A stretch of 64,000 bases of DNA from Chamaecyparis obtusa (Eukaryota; Streptophyta; Pinopsida; Cupressales; Cupressaceae), in assembly GCA_027943335.1 (NCBI GenBank), contig BSBK01001118.1:2732501-2796500 (forward strand). Direction: 5' to 3'. Below, piece by piece: positions 23,861 to 39,165 of this stretch. Each line of letters opens with the position of its first letter. Position 1 is the first letter of the stretch. The position numbers and the translations under genes are program-made. Below the pieces are notes generated by a model that was not told the DNA's origin, searched no databases, and was given only the letters and a program-made list of their open reading frames with translations.

Positions 23861-25264
23861 CCACCTTATAATGTTAAATACAAGTGTTCATTTACTAAGA
23901 GATTGTCACCTCTCAGAAATGTACATGGGATTGATGAACCCATAAAGTCACACATTTGACAAAAGAAGTTTACACATTAAACATCTTTATTATATTAGTA
24001 TAACTCAAAACTTTATATTTCAACCATACCAATATTCATCCTGAAGTAATCAATTTTCACTTTGGCGAGTGGTTCGGTAAGAATATATGTTGTTTGATTG
24101 CTCATAATAAAATACTCCAAATGGATCACATTCCTTCCTACCATGTCTCTTACATAGTGATAAGGAATCTCTATAAGATACAAAAATAATGGATCATTGA
24201 TGTTGAAACTCCATCCTAAGAATCACAGTCCTCTAACTATTGATTACTAAGGAACCCATCTTGACATGGTCTACTCCCTATGAATCAAGATCCTCAAATG
24301 TTCACAGATGGAGATCCTCTAGTTGCTCCCTCTGAAGCTCAAGTTCATGCTCCATCTTGACATTGTCAGAAACCCTCTGAATCTAATATCAACTCTCAAC
24401 TTAATTCCATAAGTGTAGGAATTAAGTTCTTTCTCCCTTGAATGCTATCTCTTATGTTTCTAGATTTGTCCTCAAAGCACTTTAAAAAGAGATTACAGTT
24501 AGTTCATAAAACTAAACCATCCTAAAGGGAAATATCAATTATAGAAGTATAAAATTTTATTACCCTGATCTTATGGAATGAATTAATGACTCAAACATTA
24601 TTCAAGGGTGGAAATATTTATCTCTTATTGTGATCTACCAACTTGAAATATTATTTTGATCCTCCCGAAGCTAAATTGAACACTCCCTCTTAGCTAGGGA
24701 GGAATCATTCTTGATCATTTCTGGTTTGTCCTCCTGACACTAAAATCAACACTCTCTCTTGGCTAAGGAGAGTCTTCTTAGATATTTGAGTTATAGAGTA
24801 ATATCCACCATGGCTACTCCCAAAGGGTGGTTCCATCATGGCTACTCCCATGAATGGAAATGCAAACAAACACAAGTGTTTATCATGAAATCACTCATGT
24901 AATATCATCATCTTACCATCAATAATTCTAGAGGGTGACTCAACACAGGTGTTTAGTCATGGACTAACTTACATGACCTCCACCATGGTTACTCCCAGAG
25001 GGTGGAAGAAGGGTTTTCACTTCAAATTTCTCTATCTCAAAGAAAATGTATTAACAAGGGTTTGCACCTCAAACTTCTCCCTTAAAGAGAAGAATGCATT
25101 AACAAAGGCTTCATGATGATGTGGATCCCTCTGAAGCTCAAGTTCTTGCATCAATCTCTTCACCTCCTCATCCAAGATTGTCTCTAATGGTTTGTCAAAC
25201 TCCCTCTGAACCAATATGACCAAGATCCTCATAAGTCAACCGAAGCAGATCCTCTAGTTTCTCC
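23861..25264. other. Element interior with short repeats, no clear gene
   Basis: Holds three copies of a CCACCATGGCTACTCCCA-type word (near 24806, 24830 and 24980) and copies of CCCTCTGAAGCTCAAGTTC (near 24340 and 25128). A 66-codon - strand frame at 25032-25232, rich in Glu and Leu, reads like a coiled-coil fragment, but I cannot place it. Confidence 0.45.
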
Positions 25265-25948
25265 CTTGGTCATGGAAGCATACCCTACTCACATGTTCCC
25301 AATCATGGAATATATCTTGCTTCAAGAGACTCTCATCATCTAGCATTGTAATGGAAATATTCATAGCTTCTACTAAAGCTTCAATATTCCATGGATTTAC
25401 ACGAATAGCTCAACTTAAAGAGGGTGAACAGACAATAAATTCAGACACTACTAGCATACTTCTTTTGGGATAAGTTGGCATCCAGTTATGAAGTGCCTTG
25501 CTGAAAAACAATGTATTCATATGGAATAAGATTCATACCATCTCAAACTGCTGCTACAACACAACATTCAGCAATAGTGTAAAATATAATCCTTTTATAT
25601 AAAGAAACATATCTTCCCACCAAATCAACAGGTTGGTACCCATCTTTTCCATAGATCTCATTTATCCTTTGAGCAGTAAGCAATGTCTTTGTCTATACCT
25701 TAGTAGCATCCTTACCTCGTTCACGTGCAAGATTGAGAATTTACACAAAAACTACTTTACCAACTAAATCTTCATTCTCCTTTAGAAGTGGTTCCATCGC
25801 TAGAAGATTCAATCAACCCCAAGAAGCACAATTTTGCCATCATATTTTTCTTTAAGCTTACCTATACGCCACGCTATATTAGTAAGCCGCAAAACAACTT
25901 CAAGCTGACTCGTGTATTCCCACATGAATAATTTTAATCTAAATTTGG
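25265..25948 (-). pseudogene. Captured trehalose-6-phosphate synthase fragment
   Basis: On the - strand this translates, with stops and frameshifts, into the glycosyltransferase (GT20) domain of a plant trehalose-6-phosphate synthase or class II TPS-like protein. Recognisable blocks in order are VGIH, LKEKYDGKIVLLGVD (25813-25859), RINEIYGKDGYQP (25632-25668), DGMNLIPYEYIV (near 25505-25545) and AIRVNPWNIEALVEAMN (25361-25411). The Arg expected before DGMN is a TGA stop. The parent enzyme family makes trehalose-6-phosphate from UDP-glucose and glucose-6-phosphate in the cytosol; class II members act mainly as regulators. Only about 220 codons are present, lacking both ends. It lies wholly within the LTR element, so I infer host gene capture followed by decay. 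Confidence 0.9.
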
Positions 25949-27328
25949 CATTAGCAAATATATTTATTAACAGCAACAAATTTAAGTATTCTCACAAAGC
26001 TTATGAAGACATTCCTCTACGCACAGCTACTATGCTTTCCCATTTTCCAATCTCCTAAAAGATATTCAAACCTTCTAGACGTAAATACTTTCTAATTTGC
26101 GGTTGTTGTGATCATACTCTGCAATTTGCACTTATAGATAAATATGTATAAAACAGATGAATAAATTTGCACAATGGTAAATGCACAACAATCTCTAATA
26201 AATTATTTTATGCCAACACAAATGAATATCAGAGAGATAAGACTACAATAACTAGAGTGAGCCCTTTGCCAATGTATCCTTTTGAATCAATCTTTTAACA
26301 TTGAGAACATTTTAGGGAGTCACAATTATCCACACTGGCAAGAGAAACTCCCATGAGTTATTCCAGTGTCGCCGATGACCCTTCCATTTTCACACAATGC
26401 TTGAACTCGACAATAAAAATATATTCAATTACAGATGTTGCTCTCTCACCAAACGCACTGATAGTTTCTGATATCACCAACAAATGAACTGTTTCCAACA
26501 ATCTATTCATTCCCACCTAAGAGAGGACCCAAAATAAGCATACCAAGGGGAAATAAAGCCAAGTTATAGACCCGACATAGGCCTTCATGAATCAAACCAA
26601 TACAAAGGCTCTAACATACCCCGATTCCAAAAATATAAATAATATTTGTTGTTTGTCATTTTAGTTTCTCTGCATTTAACAACACTCTTGGACAAGTCAA
26701 TTCACCACACTATGTGGAACAAACATTCCCGTCATGGAAAAGGAAGCCATTGAATTTCTCTTTGTTATTCTAGAAAGGTTTGAAATCAAATATTCAAATA
26801 TTTCTCATGGGACTTTAATGTGGCTGGTTATAATATATATCTCAAAATATTTCTCTCGACTATAGTATGAAACTTTTATAAACAATATGTCCAGTGAAAT
26901 ATTTGTATATATAAAAAAAATATTCTTAGTCATGCTCTCAGACATAATGTGATGAGATATCCAACATTCTTTGAAATGTTCGAGTAATCTGTGAATATCA
27001 TTCAATGTGATCATTTTGGCTTTGCTATGCAATTATGCCATATTCCAGCACATTAAAATGTGTCAACGTCTATGCAGCTCTTGGAATGTTCATTTGACCG
27101 TATTTTGATTTCCAATGAATAAATAAATAAGGTCTGTGCATTCTTACTGTGACATCGGACAGGTGGAAGAATAAGATGTGGAAAATAGTCTTTACATTCA
27201 TTTTTTGATACAAACTTGACCCAAAATATCTAACAAAGGAAACGTTAAACTATTTTCCTCTCTTATCCACATTTTAATTAATACAAGACTAGTCAAGTTT
27301 CACGCTCACCGCACTAGATCGTAGTGTT
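25949..27328. other. 5' interior of element, no gene recognised
   Basis: Sequence between the captured fragment and the primer site. It includes a 42-bp segment (26359-26400) that recurs in inverted orientation at 27363-27404 inside the right LTR. No coding assignment. Confidence 0.5.
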
Positions 27329-27342
27329 GGGCTCTAATACCA
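27329..27342 (-). other. iMet-type primer-binding site
   Basis: TGGTATTAGAGCCC on the - strand abuts the LTR at 27343. It matches the usual complement of the initiator tRNA-Met 3' end with one change. Confidence 0.88.
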
Positions 27343-28322
<980 letters not shown>

Positions 28323-30808
28323 ATAATTAATAATATTTTTATACCATTTTGTTATATGTCTAGTTAGCTATTTATATGTCTATCCCACACTCTAATTGTT
28401 TAGATAGTGGTTAAATATCGATATTTGTATAGATGTATGACTATTATATTGGTAAAGGAAAATAATTTTGTTCTAGATATATAGATTAATCTAACTTGAA
28501 TAAATAAATATAAGTACATTAGTACCAATCATCTTACTAAGAATAGTCAGGACTAATAAATTTGATACTATGAATAGTAATTTTGGAAAAGTAAATAAGA
28601 CTAATGATGGTATTTAGCTTATTGGTTGAAGAATTTAGAACTTTGATCAGATACATCAAAGACACTCATTTTAATGTGTTATGGCTAGGTGCATTGATTT
28701 ATTTGTTGTTGACAAGGTGCAAGATTATGTGTATTTTTTAGTTCATTGTTGATCATTTCTAATGCCAACTTAGTTTTATGGCTATAGCCAAATGAAGTTC
28801 ACTACTTCCTAAGAATGATAATACTTACATATAGGGGATAAAACCTTAGAATACCATGAAATATTATTAAGCATCCACTGCATCATAATCATACCATCAA
28901 TGACCTTCGACTCACTACTTTTGGTGTAGTTTTGGCCTTATCCGAATCTAGATACCTTCATTTCACTACCTCTCCTATGAATTAAGAATTGACACACACA
29001 TCTTACAATAACATACTTCTTAATCCAACCCATGCCCTTCTAACTAACTTGAACTTCATTTATATCCTCTACAAGAACTACAATTTTTTCTCCAAGTCAA
29101 CCAAAATGAAATGTGTGGTCCTAAAATGTGCATTAGCCAAGGAGGTCAACCCCAAACACTCTCGCAATGGAAATGACATAAATGAAGACCAAGTAAAGGG
29201 ATAAATAGGACCCAAAACACATTAAGACACTTCTCCATGCTAGCACAAACTACAAAGCATGGGTGCAAATGCATCAAGTCAGCCAAACAAACACTTAACC
29301 TTCCAAACATTCAATCCAATCAAAAAATAGTACTAGAAATATTAGGAATGGTTATGTGGAGAAAAAAGGAGCATCATATGACATTAAAAAATATTTCAAC
29401 ACCATCCTTTCACACTATCATGGGTATGTGCAGGATCATGGTATACCAAACTATGGCCTTAAGTGGCAATGAAAAATCAAAAAATCAGGGTTAGTCAACT
29501 TGATGTAAATAGTTGAACATCTTATGAACCTTATGTGAAAAATTTGTAACAATAGAATCTGTAGGAAATTGAGTGTAGTTTCTAAACTACTAGCCCTTGT
29601 CTAAAAAAAAATTATCTAATTGTTCAAAATTTTAGATTTCAATGTAGTAGTACAAAAATTTCAAGGAAAAGATAAAAAGTACGTGTATGTTTGACCACCT
29701 TAATCACAATCAAATGATGATATATTTTCCCAAGATTCTAGATATAAGTAGTATACTCATTCATGGATGTGAAGCATGTTTTTTTGTAATTTTTTGCCAA
29801 ATAAATAATTAATTATGAATTTTCTGCTACAACTTTTTCAGAATAAAAAACTCTCATGTCTGACCACCTTAACTAATTCTAAACTTTGCAAAATTGAAAT
29901 TTTTTTTCTTATAGTAGCCGGATCATAAAATGTGATGCATATTTTGGATTTCAAAAAGGTTAAATGGTTTGAAAGTTACAGTTGTTTTTCAATCAGTACG
30001 TCAATTACGACTTTAAAGATAACTCAATTGAAAATTAAGTAATAATCACTTACTAAACTCAAAATTTGACAACAATTATATTGATGGAAAGCTGATAATG
30101 TGTTTAAGAAACCCTTTTCGTTTCATCATTTTTGGGTGAAAAAATAGTCGTTAGCTACATGGTCGAAGTATCGATATCAAAAATAATCTCCTAAACACGC
30201 CTAAAGGGTTGACCATCCATGGTTGGTATTGCCAAAGCAAATACCAAGCCTAATCAGATATCCAAAAAAATTGGATTTTTGATCATTTTGGATATCCGAT
30301 AATATAGGATATTCAAAACTTTGCGCCCAATTCAAAATTTTAATTACACTTGTTTTTTCAATTTGAAGTTTCATATTGAATTGTATTTTTTTATGTTAAT
30401 ATTAATTGAGTTAAGTAATTTTTTAATTTTAAAATATATATTAAAGATTTTTTTTTAATATTAATATTAAATATTAATAGCATAGCATTAATATTATAAT
30501 ATAAATTTTTATATTAGTGTGTATTATATTATTATTATTTATTTCTGTATTGTATAATAGTATAATATTAATATATTTTTATTATTTATTTCTGTATTGT
30601 ATAATAGTATAATATTAACTTATATTAAATATTGAATACAATCAATTGATTTTTTAACTATGGAAAAAAATTTCACACAGATGTAGAACCATCATACACT
30701 CATCATTTGTCGTAGAAACTGACAGTGGCATAAAAATTGATGTAATAACATTTAAGATAAATTGTCCACAATAAGGTATATGAAACCGTTAAATATACAT
30801 TAAAAAGT
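28323..30808. repeat. AT-rich region with diverged repeats, no gene
   Basis: The segment 29840-30010 matches 27405-27570, both containing CATGTCTGACCACCTTAACT and GTTTTTCAA. GTATGTGCAGGATCATGGTA near 29427 is the inverse of sequence near 27605-27630. A 48-bp unit containing TTTCTGTATTGTATAATAGT is duplicated at 30533 and 30581. No coding signal. Confidence 0.6.
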
Positions 30809-30870
30809 GGAGAGAGAGAGAGAGCGGGGGGAGAAGGGGAAGGGGAGAGATTAGGAGAGAGAGAAGAGGA

Positions 30871-30920
<50 letters not shown>
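30809..30920. repeat. GA-rich microsatellite
   Basis: An impure GA tract ending in a pure (GA)n run at about 30872-30919. It coincides with the change from AT-rich sequence on its left to the GC-richer block on its right. Confidence 0.95.
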
Positions 30921-33900
30921 AAGTCTTTTTTCTGACTGCTCAAATATTGATATCAAGTGTGTGAGGTTCCCATCAATCATCGTGGGTTCCATCGACAAAC
31001 ATAGTGGGCATTACATAGTTCCCCAGTTGGTTCTAGTCATTCCTAAGCATGCACAAGTGTTACTACGATTCGTTTTGATTGCCTTAGAGTAGTAGGGGCT
31101 ATCAGGGCATCGAAGTGCATATTCTTGCCTCTGCCTCTGCTACTGGTTTTGCCACTAATGTTGTCGGTGGTTCCAAGTCAACGGGATCTAAATCAACTTC
31201 ACCTAATCGAACGGCCCCTCTTTTATCTTTTTGTAACAAGTTAGGAACTTCAAGATATGTTGCTCGCTCGAATGCTTTCTTTGGTGCTACTCTCGCCACT
31301 TGGTATTGATCTCGATCTACCTAGGTGGATCTACTAGATTGAAAGAATGTCAATTGTGAATTCTTGTGCTTCGTGGCCCCTGTCTATATCTTTGGGGCTC
31401 TTGAGTGAAAGCCCTATCTATCTCATTGGTCAAGTGTTATCTACCTACATAAGTTTTCCCGTCCCAGGGTTTAGCATGAGTCAATGTACAGAAAGAGTAA
31501 TCCATATGTCGACCTCCCTCCCAAGGTACTCGTAGGATAGGCTCAACCCTCGTGACACTTGGGGAGACAATGATGGACCTTTTGTTGCTGTTTCCAATCC
31601 CTGATATCTGCACCTTCCGAAACACCATGCTCTACGCTATGACTCAGGTCCCTGATCAATTGGATCGTCGATCTATACCTCCATTCATACATGCATATGG
31701 ATCCCCATCTCCAACCTCAGTCCCTCCTATGAAATCTTTTTCCACATATAAAACTATACTAGCAACCGGGGGCCGCTGCTAAACTAAAATTATCTGACAC
31801 AATGAGACGCTACAAAAGTTTTCCTTATAATAGTAGGGGTTGTTGCCCTACCTGACTTTAGTCAGATTACTTACTTACTTCAAATTCTATGGGGAATACT
31901 AGGTTTGCACAAAAATAGAGTCCTGCTATTCTAAGGGGCAGTAGATTACGAGCCTATAGTTCTAGTAGGGCTCACCTTCACTCTGTTCAAATTACGGGCC
32001 TATAGTTCTAGTAGGGCTGGTGCATGCAGAGGAAGATGTCATTTAGGGGCCTACCATGGAGTATATAATAGATCTGTGTTTTCACCTCTTATAGTCTGAT
32101 TACTATCAACCAGCTTACTAGAATCTATCTAAACAATCCCTTTACTAGAATCTATCTATCGAGGAAATAGAACTGGTACAACTATATACGGATGGTATAT
32201 AAAGTGGTGTGAGCGATATATAGTTCTGACCTCAGGAGGAAACTATAGTTTCCCACTTGATTGACTAGTAGGCAGTTGAAATGAGATGGTGATGGGGCCC
32301 CCTTAACAATTATTGGGCTTTCAAACAGAACCCAGGGCAATAACTATTCCCTCCTCAATTCTACCTAATTAATAAGCCTGCTAGAATCGAGTCGAGTAGT
32401 CAATTAATAAACCCCAGCTGAATAGTAGGGGGCCCCACCAACATCTTGGATACTACAAACCCACCGATATACTATGCTGCATCAAATTCCCTACCAACAT
32501 ATGGGGACACATTATTGGTAGAGACAAAGATGGGAGCATAGATAGCAGTAGTTTCAAATATACATACCCCATATGAAGAAATGAAGCGGGCTACAGAACC
32601 GAAGGTATAGGGTTTATTATTGATCATACTAAGGATGACCATACTACTAAATTCTAGAATGCTAAGGGCATTGCTAAGGAATAGGGCACTAACTAAGGAC
32701 CACAGGTGATGAAGGAAACATCACTAGTAGTTTCACTACCAATTGATTATTCGTTCAGAGTAAGTATATACATAACATGGGTGGGGGGAGGCCACTTCAG
32801 GCCTATTCACCTATCTACATGGCCTTGATATATTATTGTTGGGGGTGGGCATGTTACGTATAGAATTGATCTTGAGATCCACCTACCTAAAGATATGGTC
32901 GATCGCCCTCTGCTTCTTTATGGAATAATCTAGAAGGGGGCCCCAATCGAATTGTAGGCCTAGATCCCCCCCTACTATTTGAAGGGGAAAGGGGAAAGGT
33001 AAAATATCCTAGATAGATCTGCCTAAAGATCCGTCGATCAATCTTTAATATTTGCTGATCAATTGAGATCAAATATCCACCTCCCTCCCTTGAGAATAGT
33101 AGGACTATGGGCCTAGATCGATGCCCCCTACTATTCAGTCGGTTGGGGGACCTACAATAATAGAATAGTAGGGAATAATAGAATAGTGGGGGCCTAACAA
33201 CCAATGATTAGAGCCCCTACCCTACATGCACAAACCCTACCTTGGCACTAAGAACCTATTCACCCTAACAACAATAAAAGGCGAGGGCCCCTACAATAAT
33301 ATACCTCTACATGCATGCACCGGAAGGGCCTAACCTACCCTCAATAATATGTGGTAGGGGCATCACTAATACTAGCATTCCAAAGGGGGCCGATGAACAC
33401 TACATGGGGGTGATCTCTCTTACTTATGGCCCCCCGTAGCCTCCGAGCCTAGGAGAAGCTACTACTAATGGCCTTTTATTACTTGGTTTGGTTCATCGGG
33501 AGTTAGGAAGGAAGAAGTCATTAACCGGCAGGCAACCCCTCATCCTAAACTAAACCATCATATTATGTATGTAATAACAATCGATGTAGTAGAATAGAAC
33601 CCCCCGCCTTTATAATAGTAGGGCCATCCCCACAGATGATCGATGCCAACCATCCCCTATTGCCACCCCTGGCGAATAGTAGGGGCCGCCCCTTTTCTTA
33701 ATCCTTCATTTTGCTCAGATGACTGAACTATAGTCCCACCCACCTACTATTATAAGGTAGTTAGTAAATTATTTGACCCGAAACGCCCCCTACTATTCTA
33801 TAGGCTAGGGGTGGGGGGAACTATAGCCCACCAACTTTAGCCCTCTGACTATAGTCCTTATGAACCAAAGGGATGGTTCATCGGGAGTGGGGTGGGTAGG

Positions 33901-36900
33901 AGGCTATAGATTGGGGTGGGTGGCCTAACTAATTATTTAGTGCATGCAGGGCAAACAAAAATGTGTAGGGGCATAATTCTCGATAAGTAGGCCTCTTTAT
34001 CTACGTTACATGCGAAGTTGAGTAATCTATTTAAGGGGCCACCTATAATAATCTAGAAGGGGTGATCTCTCATTGACCAATCAGCCCTAGGCGATGAGGT
34101 TGAATAATCTATTTTAGGGCAGGCAATATGAGAAATGCCAAATATTCTATTTGAGGGCCGCCTCACATCTAAGAAACACTGAATAATCTATTTGAGGGCC
34201 GCCTCACATCGATCTCTATCTCCCTACTAGTTGAGGTAGATGCATCGACCTAAAATGCTTTTGGAGAATCACTCTACTATTCTAAATGGGCTCCTCGAAA
34301 TGCCCCTAAAATTCTATGGTGAGACCAGGTGGATAATGAGGTGGACCAGAAGAATTCATGTACGCATGAGGGTTTAGGTGTTTCGCATATTCCATTGGTG
34401 CCCAGTGACCAAGCTTTTTCCTAGCCATTCCTTTCCCATTTTGCTTAGTACTCCAACCCACCAGCCCACTAAAGGTAGGTTAGGGAATGCAGGGGAACAA
34501 CCCTCCTCCCTCGGGTTGGAGATTATAGCTCTCGGTCAATCTGATCATTCTCCATATGGGAAAAGGTGTAGGCACTTTCATTTAACTAGTCAATTTTGTC
34601 AATCATTAGAGAAAGGAGTTTGGTCAGCCTCCCCAGGCACCCTCTCATTATTCCCATGATCCCTCGTTGCACCTATTACCCATGAGCAACCTTGGTTCAA
34701 ATATATCTTAGGTATGGTCACTGCACTCCAATCATTGTATGTCCAATCCCTGCCTCGGTTGGTGCACCTATGGTTCTTGAGTTGTTGATGGACAAGAATA
34801 GGATTTATCCTCTAGTTTCAAAGGGTACTACTTACCACAAATTTGATTTAGATGGTTGGTGGTATGCGTGGTAAGGTCACTGCTAATGAATGGTGGGTGC
34901 GTGGAGAATGTAATGGATTTGAGCTGCACTACTATTCTATGGGCCCTCTCGGTACTTGGCCTCTGAAACTTATCCCATTCCTATTTCCTTTGTTCTACCA
35001 TATCGAATACATTTATTGGATACCGCTGGGCTTGCCTACGTACCAAGTAGACCAATTCTCCCATAAAGCCGCCATTTAATTACCACCCAATTTTACCCAT
35101 ACACTTCATCACAATCCTACCCATTTCCCTCATATCTTAATCTAGGTGGGGGGGCTCTACTATTCTAAGGCTAGTTGGTTCTATTATGGTTTTCCTAGGT
35201 GGGGTATTCCGGGGTGCTATACCTCATTCTCTTGGATACACTTATTCAATTGATAGTGGGTAACCTCGGTACTGCCCTACTATTCTATGGCGATGGGGAG
35301 GATGTGAGGTTGGAATATGCGGGTATGGGAGCCCATAAAATAGTAGGGCTAGGAACAAGATAATGAGAAGGGCCCTACTATTTGAAGGGGCCTGAGGTGG
35401 GCTCACCTATGACCACTCTTATACTAGTGAATAATTTATCTATCCCACTTGCTTGCATTCGGTCTCACTCCCCTACCCTTTCCTCCCATGATTCCAAGAT
35501 TGGCTTCATAACTGCTTGACCCGAATAATGCAATTCTTTAGATAAAACAGCTCGACCCACCTCGATAGGGAGAGTCTCGATAGGCGTACATGAACATAGG
35601 CTACCATTGTGATGCTCAGTAGCGATAATGAAATAATACTTCTGATGAAGTCCCTCTAAACAAGCTCTCACATTTTTTAGTTCTAGTTCCAGAATATTCG
35701 ATGGAGATGGGGATGTGTAGGCAGGCGTTAGACCTATATCCCAGAGAAGCTCCTATGGCTCTTAGAAATGTGTGACTAAAGGATGGTGGCAGCACTTGCT
35801 CCGATGGGATGGGCTAAAAATTCGATAAAAATAATGATGGCTAAGGGTGCACTATTGAGTGTGATGAAGCTATCTTTCCCCCCCACCTTCGGGTTTTATG
35901 GTGTTATAGCATTCAAAAAAATGGGTTAGAAGGGCCAATAAAAGGAGATTTATAGAAGTCCTAGCCATGGGTTTTAGGGTGAGATCAATCCCCTTTCGGC
36001 ACATTCAAATGGTTGAAGTGCCAATAGGAGTACCGATGTCGAATTGTCTACATATCCTGATTTTCTACATATCAAGGGGAGGCACTACTACCTAAGCAAC
36101 CTTCTATTCCCACCCTGCTTCCAATGTTTCTACCTCAATTATATAGAGGGGGGCGACTGGGGCATGTGTGGGGAATTAATATAGAGGGGGGGTGGGGGGC
36201 ATAGTAATGAACGGCTTAATGAACTGACTCATCAAGAGGTAGATGAACTAGGGAACTATCTCAAATCGATCTCTATCGTTATGCTATTGGTGATGCAGCT
36301 ATCACTGGCATCTCTACATAATACCCCTACCCATCTCCCCACCCCTTACTTTCAATCTACCCCCCATATTCTAACAAGCTAATGCCATAAGGACCTCCAA
36401 CAACTATAAACATCCACTAATATTAATAGGGGGGAATTCTTACAGAATAAGCTAGCCCCCTCTCTTTATTATTGTGGGCCCCTACCCCTACCCCTACTAT
36501 TATAAGGGTAAGGGTAAGGGCCCTACTCTTTTCGGGGGCAGCAGTTCAAAAACATCATTGGTCGCTTGCAAAAAAACTCGATCGACTATCGGAAAGAAAG
36601 AATGAATGTGTTGGAGATAGATGCTTGACCATCCAAAATAACCCCTGAACCACTAACAGCTCCCTAGGGAACTTGGGTCATTCATTATAGAATTATTAGC
36701 TAATTTCTCCCATCCGTCTGGTAATGACAAGTTGAGAATGGCACAACATCACTCATTAATCCTACTATAATACATGTGTCGACCCAACTTAATGAAGGCA
36801 TATCCCCACACTAGAATCCCTAGGCCCTTACAATTCTAAGGCCCTACTATTCACCAGGGATTTCTTTCCATAATTCCCCATTAGAAGAGTAGGGCGAAGA

Positions 36901-37876
36901 GCCAACCCCAGATCAAGCCCACCTCCTATCAATGGTAGAGCCTGAATGGTATCGATAGTACCGAGGCCCTCTCTATCTATTGTTGGAGATATTTGATCAA
37001 TTGGCCAATGCATGTTGGTGCTAATTCCCCTACGCGGTGCATACCTAGATCCTCACTCTGGTTCCCCATCTGATCCACCTAAATCATCTAGTTATTCGGT
37101 AGCTGGTCACGGCATGTAGCTAGATAGATCCACCCTAGTTTCTCAATAATCTCCCCAGCCCAACCGTTCTTCAACATTGCAAAGCAAGTGGGCCCCTACA
37201 ATTATAAGGGAGAAAGAAACCCCCTTCTCTATTTCTCTAGTGATTGATGTTGATCCTCTCCTGGATGGTTTGGGGAATCTAGAGTCAGAGTGGGTGGGCC
37301 CTACTATTCTAAGGGGTTGGCTAATTGGCACTCGAAAGAGCTAAGCTGACTCTAATGTTCTAGCATTGCCCTAGCTAGCCATATCTTATAGTAGTATTAA
37401 TGAGTGATGCATAATGACAGAGTGGTAGGAAATTGCCATGTGCTCATAGATCATCACTACTTCTTCTAGGATCCTAGATCTGTGATTGGAACTGGGTAGC
37501 TACTGTCTTTATTTTTGTTACCCATGTCCACATGATTCCTTTGACTCAGTTTCCATTCCAACCCCCATCCCTACTTCTGGTCCCGGATGGGTCGGGGTGA
37601 GCCATGGAAACTGGAATTACTTCAAATCCATTGGTTAGCTCGTAACCTGAATGCCCTACTATTCGGAAAGGTTAACCCAACCTTTGAAGCTGAATGAGGG
37701 AAAATGAAGTTTTTGAGAGCAAGGTGTGGGTTTGACTCCCGTCTTCTAGGCCAATAGGCAAAGAGTGAACGTGACTACTCATATGAACTGAACTAAATTC
37801 ACGAAGTGAATATGAGGGATAACAGAATCCTGACTTTAGTCAGATTTTGGTCAATCTGGTAGGTTGGATGCCCACC

Positions 37877-38090
37877 CATGTTACGTATAGAATCAATCTA
37901 AGCGAAAGGAGGTATATTACACAAATGAGGTTATCATGAATGAGGTATTCAACAACCAACCACAACTAAAGATGAGGTATTAACCAACCATGTTATGTAT
38001 AGAATCAATCTAGGCAGAAGGAGGTATATTAGAAGGTGGTCAAGTGAACCCCCAACCTAGTATGCCAGATTCTATACGTAACATGCCCAC
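37877..38090. repeat. 113-bp spaced duplication starting at motif A
   Basis: Motif A followed by AATCTAAGCGAAAGGAGGTA at 37877 recurs as motif A plus AATCTAGGCAGAAGGAGGTA at 37990. A third, inverted motif A lies at 38068. Confidence 0.75.
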
Positions 38091-38199
38091 CCCCCAACCA
38101 ATGCAAGGAAGCAAGGTGTGCTTGATGCAGGGAACTATAGTTGTCGTTAGAAAGAAAGGCCACTTTTTAAGAACTACTATCTAGAATGGAAGGAAGGTT

Positions 38200-38345
38200 G
38201 GAAAGATAGATAGATAGATAGCAATCAACAACCACCACAACCACAACTAAAAGGCAATCAACCACCACTAGAAAGATAGCTTGAAACAACCACCACTGGA
38301 AAGATAGATAGCAATCAACAACCACAACTATCATTCTGAAGCGGA
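38200..38345. repeat. GATA and CAACCACCAC short tandem region
   Basis: GATAGATAGATAG runs alternate with CAATCAACAACCACCAC units in about three irregular repeats. The Val-rich frame on the - strand is a repeat artefact. Confidence 0.8.
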
Positions 38346-38394
38346 AGGAACACAAAAGCAAGTAAAACACACACCCACCCCCAATTATTCAAAG

Positions 38395-39165
38395 GTGTCA
38401 GACATGACTGAACTATATCTATAATCATGGCCTTGAGAAATTTCCCTAATAATCCTACCTAGGTACATTCATCTGGTTCATATGACTGTGAAAGTGGCAA
38501 TAATCTGAAGGGGGCCATAGATAGTAGGGGCCCTCACCCCTTATATAATAATTTGAAGATGTCTAGTTGGACGAAATCGGTGTCTGACATGACTGTAAAA
38601 GTGGCCTTGATCAATTCCCCTTAATAACCCTACCGGCACCCCCTACTATTTAAAGGGCCTTTTGATCACAGACATGACTGGTTATCACTCATCTGAACAC
38701 AATCAAGATGAGGAGAAGTGGCCTTTCTCAATTCTCCAACTATATAAGTGGTTCCCCATCCCTTTAGTTGATCATTCATCTGGTTCACCCCTCAAGATGA
38801 ACTATAACTACAACCTGTGAAACAAGCCAAAACCAAGAATGCCAATATCGACCCTTTTCTCTTAATGGTAGGATCAGTCTGGAGCACAATTATAGATAGT
38901 TCACCCCGGCAACACCATTCTACTTCAAAGTGAGGATCGGCCGAGTTGGTGTTGCTCGATGGCTCTATACGTAACATGGTGCAGTGGGACTATAGGTGCA
39001 CCTGACATGGCATTTCCATGAGTTTTTGCTTGTTGGGGGGTCGCTATAGAGTTAGGGAGCGGCATGTGACGTATAGACAGTGGCTTCATTTGACATGAAG
39101 ATCACAGACATGACTGCCCCTCCATATTAGGCAACTATATCTATAATCATGGCCTTTCACTCCTC
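38395..39165 (+). repeat. Recurring CAGACATGACTG blocks
   Basis: Blocks starting near 38399, 38582, 38667 and 39108 share CAGACATGACTG or CTGACATGACTG and then, 20-60 bp later, GTGGCC or ATGGCC before a C-rich end. Two of them also share ACTATATCTATAATCATGGC. They look like diverged copies of an unidentified repeat. Confidence 0.6.

Noticed and set aside
37700..37755. tRNA-like TGTGGGTTTGACTCCCGTC
   Set aside because: It resembles a T arm only; no D arm or acceptor partner is visible upstream.
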